This document shows positions 41,527 to 51,665 of a DNA stretch of 64,000 nucleotides, piece after piece (the stretch's first letter is position 1; the number at the start of each line of letters is the position of its first letter). The DNA comes from Flavobacterium cutihirudinis. Lineage in GTDB: Bacteria > Bacteroidota > Bacteroidia > Flavobacteriales > Flavobacteriaceae. The stretch lies in contig NZ_QRDQ01000008.1 in the NCBI RefSeq assembly GCF_003385895.1, forward strand, positions 62,001 through 126,000, written 5' to 3'. The notes beneath the pieces are model-generated. The model saw nothing but the letters and a program-made list of their open reading frames with translations, did no database searches and was not told where the DNA came from. A program made the position numbers and the translations under genes.

Positions 41527-43797
41527 TTATGGTTTCAAAATCAAAACCGATGGTGTATTATTCAGCCATGTACTTTGAGATTCTATCAATTTTTTCCAGC
41601 TATCTAAACTGATAATCATTAAGTTTTGACTTTCTAGAAACTCTTTTTTGATTGTTCTGTCGTGCATAATCATAATATGATTTGGTGCAATTTGCTCAAT
41701 TGAACGTATCGTTTCCTGAATATCGCGTGTGTTTTTCACTTCACCGCTGGCATCCAAAACGGTAATTTGAGAACCGTTATTGTTGATTAGTTTTTTCGCA
41801 TATTCGATCAAAAAGGCATCTTCTTTGCTAAAAACCGGCATGAAAACCTGATCTACTTCTTCTAAATCTTTATCAATAAAAATTCCGACCGGCATTTTGC
41901 TTTTTGCAATAATATGACGGGTTCTTTCATCAAAAGGAGAGTTTTCGAACAAACCTTCTTTACCGGTAAACTTATCAATCAAACGATCCGGATTTACAAT
42001 TCGGGTTGTAAAACCAAGTATTTTCCCAAGTAAAGTTCCTTCAAAAATAGATTGTCCTAAACCGACAAGCAATAAATCGTATTCGCCTTGATTTGCCGTA
42101 TCGATAATATCAGAATCAATATCATTTGTTACTTTAAATATACTCAGCATATTCATATTCATCTCTTTTGACTCTTCAATCACCGGAGCTAACATTTTTC
42201 GCTCATGATCTTTAACATCAAAAGAATGTATTTCTGTACTCAATGACAAATGCATACCAGTTACAACAGAATTATCTCCTTGTTTTTTAACCAGACTGCT
42301 CGCAATTTTAAGTAATTTTTTTCCTTTTTCAGGAGTTGCAAACGAAAGTAAAATCTTGTATTTGCTTTTGCTTCCAATTTCTTCAGGAACTACAGTCGCT
42401 TTATCTTTAAAAACAAAATTGATAAAATCTAAAGCCGGACCTGTCATAAATGTAGTTACCAAAGCCATGATTACCATCATTGTAAAAATCTCTGTTGATA
42501 AAACGCCTAAATCGTAACCAATATTTAGAACAACCAACTCCATTAATCCACGTGTATTCATTAAAGCACCAATTGCCAAACTGTCTTTCCAGTTTTGCCC
42601 GACAAATTTTGCTGCCAAAGCGCTTCCGAAGAATTTACCAACTACAGCGACAACAATAATCAAACCTGTAATTTTCCATAAAGCAGGATCATTCAATAAT
42701 CCGATTTGAGTACGTAAACCAGTAAATACGAAGAATAATGGAAGAAGAACAATGATCGAAACGTCTTCTACTTTTTCAATAAAAATATTTCTGAATTTAT
42801 TGTTTTCCGGCATAATCGCGCCCGCTAAGAAAGCACCAAATAAAGCGTGAATTCCGATTAACTCGGCTGCATATGCAGAAAATAAAAGTGTTAAAAAGAA
42901 AATAGCAACAACTGGTTTATTCAGACTCTCGCGAGTTGAATTCAAATCGCCAACACGTTTTAAGAAAGGACGAACAAGTTTCAGCATGATAATTACATAC
43001 AAAATTGCTAAACCAATTACATACAACGAACTTGTTAATGAACCTGCTTTTACAATAGCAATTACAACCGCCAAAATACACCAAGCCGTAATATCATCCG
43101 CCGCAGCACAAGTAATCGCGATAGTTCCTAATTTTGTTTTTTGAAGACCTCGCTCCTGCACGATTCTTGCCAAAACCGGAAATGCTGTAATACTCATCGC
43201 AATTCCCATGAACAATCCGAAAGATGAAAAAGCTACTCCATCAGGTGCAAAAGTTCCATAAATAAAATAAGCTAAAGTCAAACCTAAAGCAAATGGAATA
43301 ACAATACTCGCGTGGCTTATAACAACGGCGTCATGCGCTTTATTTTTCAGTACTTTCAGATCCAGTTCCATTCCGATAACGAACATGAAAAGAATCAAAC
43401 CAATTTGACTTAAAAACTGAAGATTTCCTAAAGATTCCTTTGGAAACAAAGCTGCTGAAAACTCCGGAAAATACATCCCTACCAAAGATGGTCCTAAAAC
43501 AATCCCGGCAATCATCTCACCAATTACAGAGGGTTGACCGATTTTTCTAAAAAACCATCCAAACAAACGTGCAACCAAAATAATAGTTACTATTTGCGCT
43601 AATAATATAGCCAGAGGATGCTGAAGATTTTCAACCATTGAATGTAAAAAATCATTCCAATGATTGCTTTCTATTTTTTTCTCTAATACATTTCGACCCG
43701 CTTCCAAGGATGCTCCCTGAGAAATTATCCAATATATCAGAGTCGTAAAACCGCCAATAACTGTAATGTAAAATAAGGAGTTTTTAAAGTTATTCAT
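41527..43797 (-). CDS. CPA2-type cation:proton antiporter with C-terminal stress-like domain
   Basis: 756 residues from the ATG at 43797; a TTG nine codons earlier overlaps the likely -7 box (GATATTTG) and is rejected. About 12 to 13 membrane helices in residues 20-450 carry Na+/H+ exchanger motifs: QPSVIGEMIAGIVLGPSLVG, ITAFPVLARI, TCAAADDITAW and the GALMNTRGLMELVVLNIG. Residues about 470-756 are a cytoplasmic region with two universal-stress-protein-like halves (ILLSFATPEKG, DLLLVGLGQS, MPVGIFID). It exchanges Na+ or K+ for protons across the inner membrane. Confidence 0.88.
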   Translation of the reverse strand: MNNFKNSLFYITVIGGFTTLIYWIISQGASLEAGRNVLEKKIESNHWNDFLHSMVENLQHPLAILLAQIVTIILVARLFGWFFRKIGQPSVIGEMIAGIVLGPSLVGMYFPEFSAALFPKESLGNLQFLSQIGLILFMFVIGMELDLKVLKNKAHDAVVISHASIVIPFALGLTLAYFIYGTFAPDGVAFSSFGLFMGIAMSITAFPVLARIVQERGLQKTKLGTIAITCAAADDITAWCILAVVIAIVKAGSLTSSLYVIGLAILYVIIMLKLVRPFLKRVGDLNSTRESLNKPVVAIFFLTLLFSAYAAELIGIHALFGAFLAGAIMPENNKFRNIFIEKVEDVSIIVLLPLFFVFTGLRTQIGLLNDPALWKITGLIIVVAVVGKFFGSALAAKFVGQNWKDSLAIGALMNTRGLMELVVLNIGYDLGVLSTEIFTMMVIMALVTTFMTGPALDFINFVFKDKATVVPEEIGSKSKYKILLSFATPEKGKKLLKIASSLVKKQGDNSVVTGMHLSLSTEIHSFDVKDHERKMLAPVIEESKEMNMNMLSIFKVTNDIDSDIIDTANQGEYDLLLVGLGQSIFEGTLLGKILGFTTRIVNPDRLIDKFTGKEGLFENSPFDERTRHIIAKSKMPVGIFIDKDLEEVDQVFMPVFSKEDAFLIEYAKKLINNNGSQITVLDASGEVKNTRDIQETIRSIEQIAPNHIMIMHDRTIKKEFLESQNLMIISLDSWKKLIESQSTWLNNTPSVLILKP

Positions 43798-43909
43798 AAT
43801 CCGTTTTTTTAAATTATGGAACAAATATCAGAAGTCCAGTTTACGTGAAAAAGCAATTTTACCGCTAATTTTAATTGTATGTAATAAGTCCGTAAAACTT
43901 TGTAATAAG

Positions 43910-44629
43910 TTATAATTTCACCTTTTTCAAAAAGTCTGCGCGGTAGGTTTCGCTCAAAATAAGCGTTATATTTTTATTGTTTTCTTCCTGATGGTGCAAC
44001 ACAATTTCGTTATGATTAAAGAATTTTATCGCTTTTACGGCAATGATTTCTTTTTTATTCACACGACAGAAATCGGCATCAGGCAATTCATTTAAAAGTG
44101 TGTCGAATTTTATATTTTTCAAATTCATAAAACTGCCATCTGTCAGCAACACTGTTTTATCACGGCTGTCGCTTACTGCGGTTTTTATGTACTGAATCTG
44201 ATTAAAATAAAGCAGCGTTTTTCCTTTGTCTGTATTTAACTGAAGGAATTTTTTTCCTGCATCCGGTTTTTCAAAACGTTCAATCGCTTTGGCAATCGCT
44301 TTCTGCAGTCGCTCTAATTTTACGGGTTTTGTAATATAATCTACGGCATCAATATTAAAAGCGTCAGCTGCGTATTCCTTATAAGCCGTGCAAAAAATAA
44401 CCAATTTATTTTGGAGCATTTCGGCCAAATGAAGTCCATCGATTCCTGGCATTTCAATATCCGAAATCAGTAAATCGAAATCAAGATCGGCAAAATCAGC
44501 CAAAAGTTTCTCAGGATTATTATATGTTTTTACAATTTCCAGTTCCGGAATTTGTTCGCAAAGCATTTTCAGGTACGTTAATCCCGGAAGCTCATCGTCC
44601 AGAAGCAAGCATTTCAGTTTTGTATCCAA
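43910..44629 (-). CDS. LytTR-family response regulator
   Basis: 239 residues. Receiver domain with LLLDDELPG, phosphoacceptor Asp in LLISDIEMPGIDGL and Lys in ITKPVKLERL. The C-terminal LytTR DNA-binding domain (YFNQIQYIKTAVSDSRDKT, FCRVNKKEIIAVKAI) is beta-rich. The start is TTG: a TAG lies three codons upstream and no ATG precedes the essential DDE motif. The gene overlaps the kinase gene by 38 bases, so translation is coupled. Confidence 0.87.
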   Translation of the reverse strand: MDTKLKCLLLDDELPGLTYLKMLCEQIPELEIVKTYNNPEKLLADFADLDFDLLISDIEMPGIDGLHLAEMLQNKLVIFCTAYKEYAADAFNIDAVDYITKPVKLERLQKAIAKAIERFEKPDAGKKFLQLNTDKGKTLLYFNQIQYIKTAVSDSRDKTVLLTDGSFMNLKNIKFDTLLNELPDADFCRVNKKEIIAVKAIKFFNHNEIVLHHQEENNKNITLILSETYRADFLKKVKL

Positions 44630-45353
44630 GTAAATCTATTTTTAAATGAGCAATATAAACGTCGTTTTCTACAAACTTATCGAGCTTGAAATTATTCTTG
44701 TAAATAATTCGAAGACGATGTTCTAAAGTAGCGTGTCCAAAACCGCTACGTTCTTTTTTCAATACTTTTTTATCCGAAATTTTATTCGAAACGGTCATAA
44801 AAAAAGCATTGTCTTTAAACTCAAAAACAACCGAAATAAAAGCATCAGCACTTTGAAGATCGGCATGTTTAAAAGCGTTTTCGATTAAATCAATTGAAAT
44901 TAATGGTGCCAATAACGGCTGATCGTATAATTTGTCTTCTTTATTGATATTAGTCTTAATCTTCAATTCAAAAAGCGGACTGATTTTTATCTTATTAATT
45001 TCGATTAAATTCAGTGCAAAATCAATTTCTTCTTTCGCGGTTACGAATTTCTTTTTGCTTTCGTATAAAATATAATCCAGAACATTTGCGAGTTTATCAA
45101 GTGCAAAATAAGTCTGATACGCATGCGACTGAATCGAGTTTAGAATATTCTTAAACAAATGCGGATTGAGTTTTGATTCTAAAGTTTCCAGCTGAAGGTC
45201 ATTTACTTTTACTTCGAGTGCATAAAAACTTTTTTCGGCATCCTCTTTTGCTTTTTTTGCTTGTACCAATTGGTAAACCATAAAGCAAATGATAACGACG
45301 AGTAATAATAGAATCGCTAAAAAAATAAATGTTGTGGCGTTGTTTTGCTGCAT
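44592..45353 (-). CDS. LytS-type sensor histidine kinase
   Basis: 253 residues. A single N-terminal span (about 8-28), a short coiled coil, then the His_kinase motif LNPHLFKNILNSIQ containing the phosphoacceptor His. N box IDLIENAFKHADLQ and a short G box GFGHATLEHRLRIIY complete the ATPase. There is no sensor domain outside the membrane. It partners the overlapping LytTR regulator; target genes are not evident, although the antiporter is just downstream on the same strand. Confidence 0.86.
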   Translation of the reverse strand: MQQNNATTFIFLAILLLLVVIICFMVYQLVQAKKAKEDAEKSFYALEVKVNDLQLETLESKLNPHLFKNILNSIQSHAYQTYFALDKLANVLDYILYESKKKFVTAKEEIDFALNLIEINKIKISPLFELKIKTNINKEDKLYDQPLLAPLISIDLIENAFKHADLQSADAFISVVFEFKDNAFFMTVSNKISDKKVLKKERSGFGHATLEHRLRIIYKNNFKLDKFVENDVYIAHLKIDLLGYKTEMLASGR

Positions 45354-45544
45354 ATTTATCTATTATTTCTACAGATTTGATCTGAATTCATTTGTTTTCA
45401 CCTTTGAAATTCACTACAAATATGAGAAAAGCTAATGGTTCTATAACATAAAACAAGAAAATTATCACAAAACAAAGACTTCCATATTTGTGTTAACATT
45501 AAGTAAAATACAATCGATTGTTTATGATTTCGAGCACTTTTCAC

Positions 45545-45552
45545 TACATTTG
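45545..45552 (+). promoter_or_regulatory. -7 box TACATTTG for the MMPL/RND gene
   Basis: Perfect TAnnTTTG, with TTG 24 bases upstream, 20 bases before the ATG at 45573. Confidence 0.6.
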
Positions 45553-45572
45553 CAACCATTTTTAAAGATTTT

Positions 45573-47939
45573 ATGAAAAACGCTATTCAAGTTGGATTTT
45601 GGGAAAAACTGGCCCGAATCATACTTAAAAACAGAATAACAATTCTGGTTATTCTTTCGGCTTTGACCATTTTCCTTGGTTATCAATGGAAAAACCTTTC
45701 TATGACGTATACTGAAGCAAACCTACTTCCGAAAGATCACAAAGCAAACAAAGATTACCAAAAATTCTTAGACAAGTTTGGAGAAGAAGGCAATCTTGTC
45801 GTGATTGGTTTTCAAGATAAAAGTTTTTTTACGCCTAAGAATTATGCTGCCTGGAATGAATTAATGACAGGTTTAAAAAAATCGAAAGAAGTTGATTTAG
45901 TCGTTTCTTTAAACGATTTGAAAAAACTGGAAAAAGATACGATTAATGAAAAGTTTGTATTAGCGCCATTTATCGATCAAAGCAAAACTTTAGATCCAGC
46001 CTATTTAAAAGGTATTCAGCACGAATTATTTAATAATTTACCTTTTTATGAGGGTCTTTTATTTAACAAAGAAAGCGGAAGTGTTCGTTCTGCGATTTAT
46101 ATCAACAAAACGTTAGTTAACACGCCGGAAAGAAAGACTTTTATACTTGAAAATTTAGTTCCGAAAATCAATAAATTCGAAAAAACAACCGGAATCGATT
46201 TGAAAGTTTCGGGAATGCCATACATCAGAACCATCAATGCTGATGACATGAAAGGCGAAATCGGATTGTTCATTGGAGCAGCTTTATTGACTGTTTCATT
46301 GATTTTCTTTTTCTTTTTCCGTTCGTTCAGAGCAACATTTATTTCGATTTGTATTTTAATTGTTGGCGTAATCTGGTCGTTTGGAACGCTTGGATTATTT
46401 GGCTATAAAATCACAATTTTAACAGCTATTATTCCGCCGCTGATTATCGTAATCGGGATTACAAACTGTATTTTCCTGATTAATAAATATCAGCAGGAAA
46501 TCAAATTGCACAACAATCAGGCAAAAGCGTTGCAACGTGTAATTTCTAAAATTGGAGTTTCGACTTTAATGACGAATTTGACGACTGCGATAGGTTTTGC
46601 AACATTTATGATTACTGGAAATGATTTGCTTTTTGAATTTGGTTTAGTGACTTCTATCAACGTGATTTCTGTTTATTTATTGACGCTTTTTATTGTGCCA
46701 ATTATCTACAGTTTCATGCCTTTGCCAAAAGAAAAGCATTTGTACCATTTGACCAAAACTTACATTTCGACTTTATTGAATGTGGTTGAAAATTTAGTTA
46801 AAACGAAGCGTAAATTTGTTTATATCGTTTACGGTTTACTTTTGGTTTTCAGTGTAATTGGAGTTTCTCAAATGAAAGTTTCAGGAAGTTTAATTGGCGA
46901 AATGCCAAAAGGCGCTTCTTTCTTTAAAGATATTTTATTCTACGAAAAAGAATTCAACGGCGTTATGCCATTGGAAATCATGATTGACACCAAAAAGAAA
47001 AAAGGTGTTATGAAAGCTTCAACTATTCGTAAAATGGATGAACTGCAAAATACAATTGCGGAAATTCCAGAATTGGCAAAACCAGTTTCTATTGTGAATT
47101 TGGTTAAATATTCGAAACAAGCTTTTTATAATGGAAATCCGGAATATTACCAATTACCGACTTCTCAAGAACAGGCTTTCATTTTGAGTTATGCCAAAAA
47201 TGCGACCAAAAACAGCAAAGAAAACTTAATGAAAGCTTATGTAGATTCTACCGGACAATACGCGAGAATCACGACTTTCATGAAAGATATTGGAACGGAT
47301 GAAATGGCGAAAGTGGAGAAAAAATTAAACAATAAAATTGCCGAAATTTTCCCGAAAGACCGTTATGAAGTTACCGTTACCGGAAAAGCATTGGTTTTCC
47401 AAAAAGGAACATCCTATTTGGTTGACAACTTAATTGAATCGCTAATTTTTGCAATTGCTGTTATCGCCATATTAATGTTGTATTTATTTAGATCATTCAA
47501 AATGGTAATGGCATCTGTAATCACGAATGTTTTACCGCTTTGCATTACATCTGGATTAATGGGTTATTTCGGAATTCCGTTAAAACCTTCTACGATTTTG
47601 GTATTTAGTATTGCATTCGGAATTTCGGTAGACAATGCGATTCAGTTTATGGCGAAATACAAACATGATTTGATTCAAAGTGGCGGAAAAGTAAAGAAAT
47701 CAGTTTTCAGTTCTTTAAGAGAAACTGGAATCAGTACTTTCTATACTTCTGTAGTTTTGATTTTAGGTTTTGCCACTTTTACATTATCAAGCTTTAGCGG
47801 AACGATTGCGCTGGGAGGATTAATCTCTTGTACTTTGGCTTTTGCGATGTTTGCGAATTTGGTTGTTTTGCCTTCTTTGGTTCTGACTTTTGAGAAGAAG
47901 AAAACTAATAAAGAGGAATTGGAGGGATTGGAGAAATAA
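45573..47939 (+). CDS. MMPL/RND-superfamily transporter
   Basis: 788 residues with the two-fold RND layout: span near 20-38, periplasmic domain to about 220, five spans (about 225-375), a second lone span at about 415-435, second periplasmic domain, and five spans (625-770). ILTAIIPPLIIVIGITNCIF and PSTILVFSIAFGISVDNAIQF are the paired helix-4-like motifs. This single-chain, sterol-sensing-domain-like type (HpnN/MMPL) exports lipids or hydrophobic compounds. No membrane-fusion or outer-membrane partner is nearby. Confidence 0.85.
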   Translation: MKNAIQVGFWEKLARIILKNRITILVILSALTIFLGYQWKNLSMTYTEANLLPKDHKANKDYQKFLDKFGEEGNLVVIGFQDKSFFTPKNYAAWNELMTGLKKSKEVDLVVSLNDLKKLEKDTINEKFVLAPFIDQSKTLDPAYLKGIQHELFNNLPFYEGLLFNKESGSVRSAIYINKTLVNTPERKTFILENLVPKINKFEKTTGIDLKVSGMPYIRTINADDMKGEIGLFIGAALLTVSLIFFFFFRSFRATFISICILIVGVIWSFGTLGLFGYKITILTAIIPPLIIVIGITNCIFLINKYQQEIKLHNNQAKALQRVISKIGVSTLMTNLTTAIGFATFMITGNDLLFEFGLVTSINVISVYLLTLFIVPIIYSFMPLPKEKHLYHLTKTYISTLLNVVENLVKTKRKFVYIVYGLLLVFSVIGVSQMKVSGSLIGEMPKGASFFKDILFYEKEFNGVMPLEIMIDTKKKKGVMKASTIRKMDELQNTIAEIPELAKPVSIVNLVKYSKQAFYNGNPEYYQLPTSQEQAFILSYAKNATKNSKENLMKAYVDSTGQYARITTFMKDIGTDEMAKVEKKLNNKIAEIFPKDRYEVTVTGKALVFQKGTSYLVDNLIESLIFAIAVIAILMLYLFRSFKMVMASVITNVLPLCITSGLMGYFGIPLKPSTILVFSIAFGISVDNAIQFMAKYKHDLIQSGGKVKKSVFSSLRETGISTFYTSVVLILGFATFTLSSFSGTIALGGLISCTLAFAMFANLVVLPSLVLTFEKKKTNKEELEGLEK

Positions 47940-47985
47940 TTTTTTTGCCACGAATTTCACGAATTGGCACGAATTAAAAACATCA

Positions 47986-48018
47986 ATCTTTGTCAAAGTT
48001 TTAAACTTTGACAAAGAT
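47986..48018. repeat. ATCTTTGTCAAAGTT palindrome
   Basis: A 15-base perfect stem (ATCTTTGTCAAAGTT and its complement) almost adjoining the MMPL gene; the same hairpin with one change is at 8419-8451. Confidence 0.75.
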
Positions 48019-48027
48019 TACGCATAG

Positions 48028-48131
48028 TTTGTCATTCCGAGGAACGAGGAATCACACTCGAAACTCGACAAAGATTGGCGATTTACTTTGCGGAATTACT
48101 AGTGTGATTCCTCGTTCCTCGGAATGACAAA
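48028..48131. repeat. REP-like inverted repeat, GTCATTCCGAGGAACGAGGA arms
   Basis: Perfect 31-base arms at 48028-48058 and 48101-48131. The centre contains ACAAAGATTGG and ATTTAC, also present in the reverse-oriented relative at 63451-63552. Confidence 0.9.
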
Positions 48132-48169
48132 AACAAAAAAACAATTGGTTCTTTTGAAAACGAGTGCCC

Positions 48170-48238
48170 TAGCCCCGATCGAAGCGGCATCCTTTTTCTT
48201 GCTCCTTTAGCAAGAAAAAGATACAGCGGAGAGCGGGA
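48170..48238. repeat. Dispersed element with conserved ends and variable stem (copy 1)
   Basis: Starts TAGCCCCGATCGAAGCGG and ends AGAGCGGGA, with a perfect TTTTTCTTGCT / AGCAAGAAAAA stem in the middle. Its complement aligns with 63902-63968 at both ends while the central stem differs. Together with the two preceding repeats it fills the 404-base gap before asnS; no gene is visible there. Confidence 0.8.
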
Positions 48239-48267
48239 AATAGCTTCAAAAATTAATTATTATCGTT

Positions 48268-48275
48268 TATATTTG
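48268..48275 (+). promoter_or_regulatory. asnS promoter -7 box TATATTTG
   Basis: Perfect TAnnTTTG 68 bases before the asnS ATG, giving a leader of about 60 bases. Confidence 0.6.
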
Positions 48276-48343
48276 CAATTCGATATAAAAAACACTGGTT
48301 TTATTTTGATATAAAATCAGCAATCTATAAATCTAAAATTAAA

Positions 48344-49789
48344 ATGAGACACACAAAGGTTAAAGACTTATTAAACAGTACGACGACGCTACAGGAAGTG
48401 AATGCAAAAGGATGGGTGAGAACTTTTAGAAATAATCAGTTCATCGCGCTTAATGACGGTTCTACAATTAATAATATTCAATGTGTTGTTGATTTTGAAA
48501 ATACACCGGAAGAAACTTTAAAAAGAATCACGACTGGAGCTGCCGTTTCTGTAATTGGAACTTTGGTTGAAAGTAAAGGTGCGGGTCAGAAATATGAAAT
48601 TCAGGTGAATAAACTTGAAATTCTTGGAGATTCTGATGCGGAGAAATTCCCAATGCAGCCTAAAAAACACTCTTTGGAGTTTTTACGTGAAAATGCTCAC
48701 TTGCGCGTACGTACCAATGCTTTTGGAGCAATTATGCGTGTGCGTTCGGTATTGTCTTATGCAGTTCATAAATACTTTCAGGATAAAGGTTTTGTTTACG
48801 TAAACACGCCAATTATCACTGGAGCTGATGCTGAAGGTGCTGGAGAAATGTTCCAAGTTACTTCTTTGCCATTGGATAATCTTCCAAAAAATGAAGAAGG
48901 AAACATTGATTTCAAAAAAGATTTCTTTGGAAAACACACGAACTTAACGGTTTCTGGGCAATTAGAAGGTGAAACTTTTGCTATGGCTTTGGGTCAGATT
49001 TATACTTTTGGACCAACGTTTAGAGCTGAAAATTCAAACACTTCTCGTCACTTGGCAGAATTCTGGATGATCGAGCCGGAAGTTGCTTTCAACGACCTTG
49101 ACGACAACATGGATTTGGCTGAAGATTTTATTCAGTACGTAATTAAATATGCTTTAGACAATTGTCAGGATGATTTGAAATTTTTAGAAGGAAGACTTCT
49201 TGAAGAAGAAAAATCAAAACCACAAGCTGAAAGAAGCGAAATGAGTTTGTTAGAGAAATTGAACTTCGTTTTGGAGAACAACTTCAAACGTGTTTCGTAT
49301 ACGGAAGCAATTGACATTTTAAGAGATTCAACTCCAAATAAAAAGAAGAAATTCCAATATATCATCAACGAATGGGGAGCTGATTTACAGTCAGAACACG
49401 AGCGTTACTTGGTTGAAAAACACTTTAAATGTCCGGTAATTTTATTTGATTACCCAGCAAACATCAAAGCGTTTTACATGCGTTTGAACGACAACACAGA
49501 ACCTGGAAGAGAAACAGTTCGTGCAATGGATATCCTTTTCCCTGGAATTGGAGAAATCGTTGGTGGTTCTGAAAGAGAAGAGCGTTACGATGTTTTGGTT
49601 GAGAAAATGAAAGCTTTAGAAATCGACGAAGAAGAATTATACTGGTATTTAGATACAAGAAGATTTGGTTCGGCAACACACGCAGGTTTCGGTTTAGGAT
49701 TTGAGCGTTTGGTATTGTTTGTTACTGGAATGACAAACATTAGAGACGTAATTCCTTTCCCAAGAACTCCTGGAAGTGCAGAGTTTTAA
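48344..49789 (+). CDS. asnS: Asparaginyl-tRNA synthetase
   Basis: 481 residues. N-terminal OB-fold anticodon-binding domain (about 15-115; [17 protein letters not shown]), then the class II core: motif 2 [20 protein letters not shown] and motif 3 [22 protein letters not shown] at the end is typical of AsnRS. It charges tRNA-Asn in the cytoplasm, so this organism need not rely on amidation of Asp-tRNA-Asn. Confidence 0.96.
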   Translation: MRHTKVKDLLNSTTTLQEVNAKGWVRTFRNNQFIALNDGSTINNIQCVVDFENTPEETLKRITTGAAVSVIGTLVESKGAGQKYEIQVNKLEILGDSDAEKFPMQPKKHSLEFLRENAHLRVRTNAFGAIMRVRSVLSYAVHKYFQDKGFVYVNTPIITGADAEGAGEMFQVTSLPLDNLPKNEEGNIDFKKDFFGKHTNLTVSGQLEGETFAMALGQIYTFGPTFRAENSNTSRHLAEFWMIEPEVAFNDLDDNMDLAEDFIQYVIKYALDNCQDDLKFLEGRLLEEEKSKPQAERSEMSLLEKLNFVLENNFKRVSYTEAIDILRDSTPNKKKKFQYIINEWGADLQSEHERYLVEKHFKCPVILFDYPANIKAFYMRLNDNTEPGRETVRAMDILFPGIGEIVGGSEREERYDVLVEKMKALEIDEEELYWYLDTRRFGSATHAGFGLGFERLVLFVTGMTNIRDVIPFPRTPGSAEF

Positions 49790-49918
49790 TCTAAGATTCT
49801 AAGTCGCTAAGACACTAAGATTCTAAGTTTTTAAAATATAAATAAAATAATTTTACGCGAATTCAATTCGTCAACATAAGATACTTAGCCTCTTAGGAGC
49901 TTAGTATCTTAGCAACTT
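49790..49918. repeat. CTAAG / CTTAG inverted arrays in the rpoN leader
   Basis: CTAAG units (49790-49830) face CTTAG units (49879-49916), followed by a run of seven T bases that abuts the rpoN ATG at 49924. The layout resembles an intrinsic terminator placed right at the start codon. Confidence 0.6.
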
Positions 49919-49923
49919 TTTTT

Positions 49924-51384
49924 ATGCTAAAGCAATTTTTAAATTTAAAATTATCCCAAAAATTATCTCCACAGCAAATTCAGCTGATGAAGTTAATTCA
50001 ATTGCCTACGCAAGCTTTTGAACAGCGTTTATTAGAAGAAATGAACGAAAATCCAGCTCTGGAAGCTGGAAAAGAAGACGAATATGAAGCTGATGAATTT
50101 GCTAATGAAGACTACGACGATTATGATGATGCAGAATCTGACAGAATCGAAGCAGACGACATTAACATAGACGAATACTTAAGCGACGATGATACGCCTG
50201 ATTATAAAACTCAGGTAAACAATTATAGTGATGATGAAGAACGCGAAACGCCATTTGCTTCGCCAATTAGTTTTCATCAGGATTTAATCAATCAGCTGAA
50301 TACTTTTATTTTGAACGACGAAGAACGCGAAATCGCCGAATTCCTTGTTGGAAGTATTGATGATATGGGTTATATCCGCAGAAGCGTTCCAGACATTGTA
50401 GACGATATGGCTTTTACTCAGGGAATCTATACTGATGAAGCGATGGTCGAAAAAATGCTGACTGTAATTCATGAATTGGAACCTTCGGGAGTTGGAGCAC
50501 GTGATTTACAAGAATGTTTACTACTTCAGTTAAAGCACAAAACACCAACAGAATATGTTGATTTAGCGATTGATATTATCGAAAATCAGTTCGATGCTTT
50601 TACAAAGAAACATTACGATAAATTATTACAGAAATACGGAGTTTCGAACGAACAGCTTAAAAAAGCGATTCACGAAATCGAAAGACTAAACCCAAAACCG
50701 GGCGGATCTTTTACCGGAAATAATAAAGTTACTGAAAATGTTGTTCCGGATTTTGCCATCAGAATTGTAGACGGTGAACTGGAACTGACCTTAAACGGAC
50801 GAAATGCTCCTTCTCTGCACGTTTCTAAAGATTATCAGGAAATGATGCAAACCTATAAAGAATCTCGCGATAAATCGACTGCGCAGAAAGATGCAGTTCA
50901 GTTTATCAAACAAAAACTGGATTCTGCTAAATGGTTTATCGATGCCATCAGACAGCGTCAGGAAACACTTTTTGTTACGATGAATGCAATTATGCATTAT
51001 CAGGAAGAATATTTCTTAGACGGCGACGAAACCAAACTAAAACCGATGATCTTAAAAGACATTGCGGATATGGTAGGTTTGGATATTTCGACGATTTCCC
51101 GTGTTGCTAACAGTAAATATGTTGAAACGCCATACGGAACAAAACTGATTAAGGAATTCTTCTCTGAAGCGATGAAAAATGATCAGGGTGAAGATGTTTC
51201 GACTTTAGAAATCAAAAAGATTCTGAAGAATACTATTGAAGAAGAAGACAAAAAGAAACCGCTTCCAGACGATCAATTGGCCGAAATCTTAAAAGAAAAA
51301 GGATATCCAATTGCGAGAAGAACGATTGCAAAATATCGCGAACAACTTGATATTCCGGTTGCGAGAATGAGAAAGAAGATTTAA
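49924..51384 (+). CDS. rpoN: RNA polymerase sigma-54 factor
   Basis: 486 residues. Region I is Gln/Leu-rich (LKLSQKLSPQQIQLMKLIQL), region II is very acidic (about 55-115), and region III contains the core-binding domain, a helix-turn-helix (DIADMVGLDISTISRVANSK) and the C-terminal RpoN box ARRTIAKYRE. It directs polymerase to -24/-12 promoters and needs an ATP-driven activator; none is encoded nearby. Confidence 0.95.
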   Translation: MLKQFLNLKLSQKLSPQQIQLMKLIQLPTQAFEQRLLEEMNENPALEAGKEDEYEADEFANEDYDDYDDAESDRIEADDINIDEYLSDDDTPDYKTQVNNYSDDEERETPFASPISFHQDLINQLNTFILNDEEREIAEFLVGSIDDMGYIRRSVPDIVDDMAFTQGIYTDEAMVEKMLTVIHELEPSGVGARDLQECLLLQLKHKTPTEYVDLAIDIIENQFDAFTKKHYDKLLQKYGVSNEQLKKAIHEIERLNPKPGGSFTGNNKVTENVVPDFAIRIVDGELELTLNGRNAPSLHVSKDYQEMMQTYKESRDKSTAQKDAVQFIKQKLDSAKWFIDAIRQRQETLFVTMNAIMHYQEEYFLDGDETKLKPMILKDIADMVGLDISTISRVANSKYVETPYGTKLIKEFFSEAMKNDQGEDVSTLEIKKILKNTIEEEDKKKPLPDDQLAEILKEKGYPIARRTIAKYREQLDIPVARMRKKI

Positions 51385-51427
51385 TTCTTTTTAACCATAT
51401 AAGAGATATAAGTTCATTTAAAATAGC

Positions 51428-51467
51428 AAACCCGACAAATTTTAAAATTTGTCGGGTTTCTTTTTTT
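51428..51467 (+). terminator. Palindromic terminator after rpoN
   Basis: A 32-base perfect palindrome starting AAACCCGACAAATTTT followed by CTTTTTTTT. Related palindromes are at 51613 and 22946. Confidence 0.8.
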
Positions 51468-51480
51468 CCGTTCGCATATT

Positions 51481-51581
51481 AAACTGGACTGAAGTCCAGC
51501 CCTACAATATGGATCGAGCCGAAGGCTCTTTTAGTTCCGGAGGAACGAATTATTTTGTAGAGCTGGACTTCAGTCCAGTTT
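51481..51581. repeat. Inverted repeat with TGGACTGAAGTCCAG arms
   Basis: 27-base arms at 51481-51507 and 51555-51581 match at all but one or two positions, and each begins with the TGGACTGAAGTCCA palindrome. The loop contains GAGCCGAAGGCTC and TTCCGGAGGAA hairpins. A half copy is at 22827. Confidence 0.8.
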
Positions 51582-51612
51582 ACATATCGCATTTTGATTT
51601 TATCTAAAAAAT

Positions 51613-51645
51613 AAACCCGACAGGTTTTAAAAACCTGTCGGGTTT
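51613..51645. terminator. AAACCCGACAGG palindrome
   Basis: A 33-base near-perfect palindrome lying 20 bases beyond the stop of the minus-strand gene at 51666, mirroring the rpoN terminator; likely its terminator. Confidence 0.6.
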
Positions 51646-51665
51646 ACCAACATATATTTTCTTTG

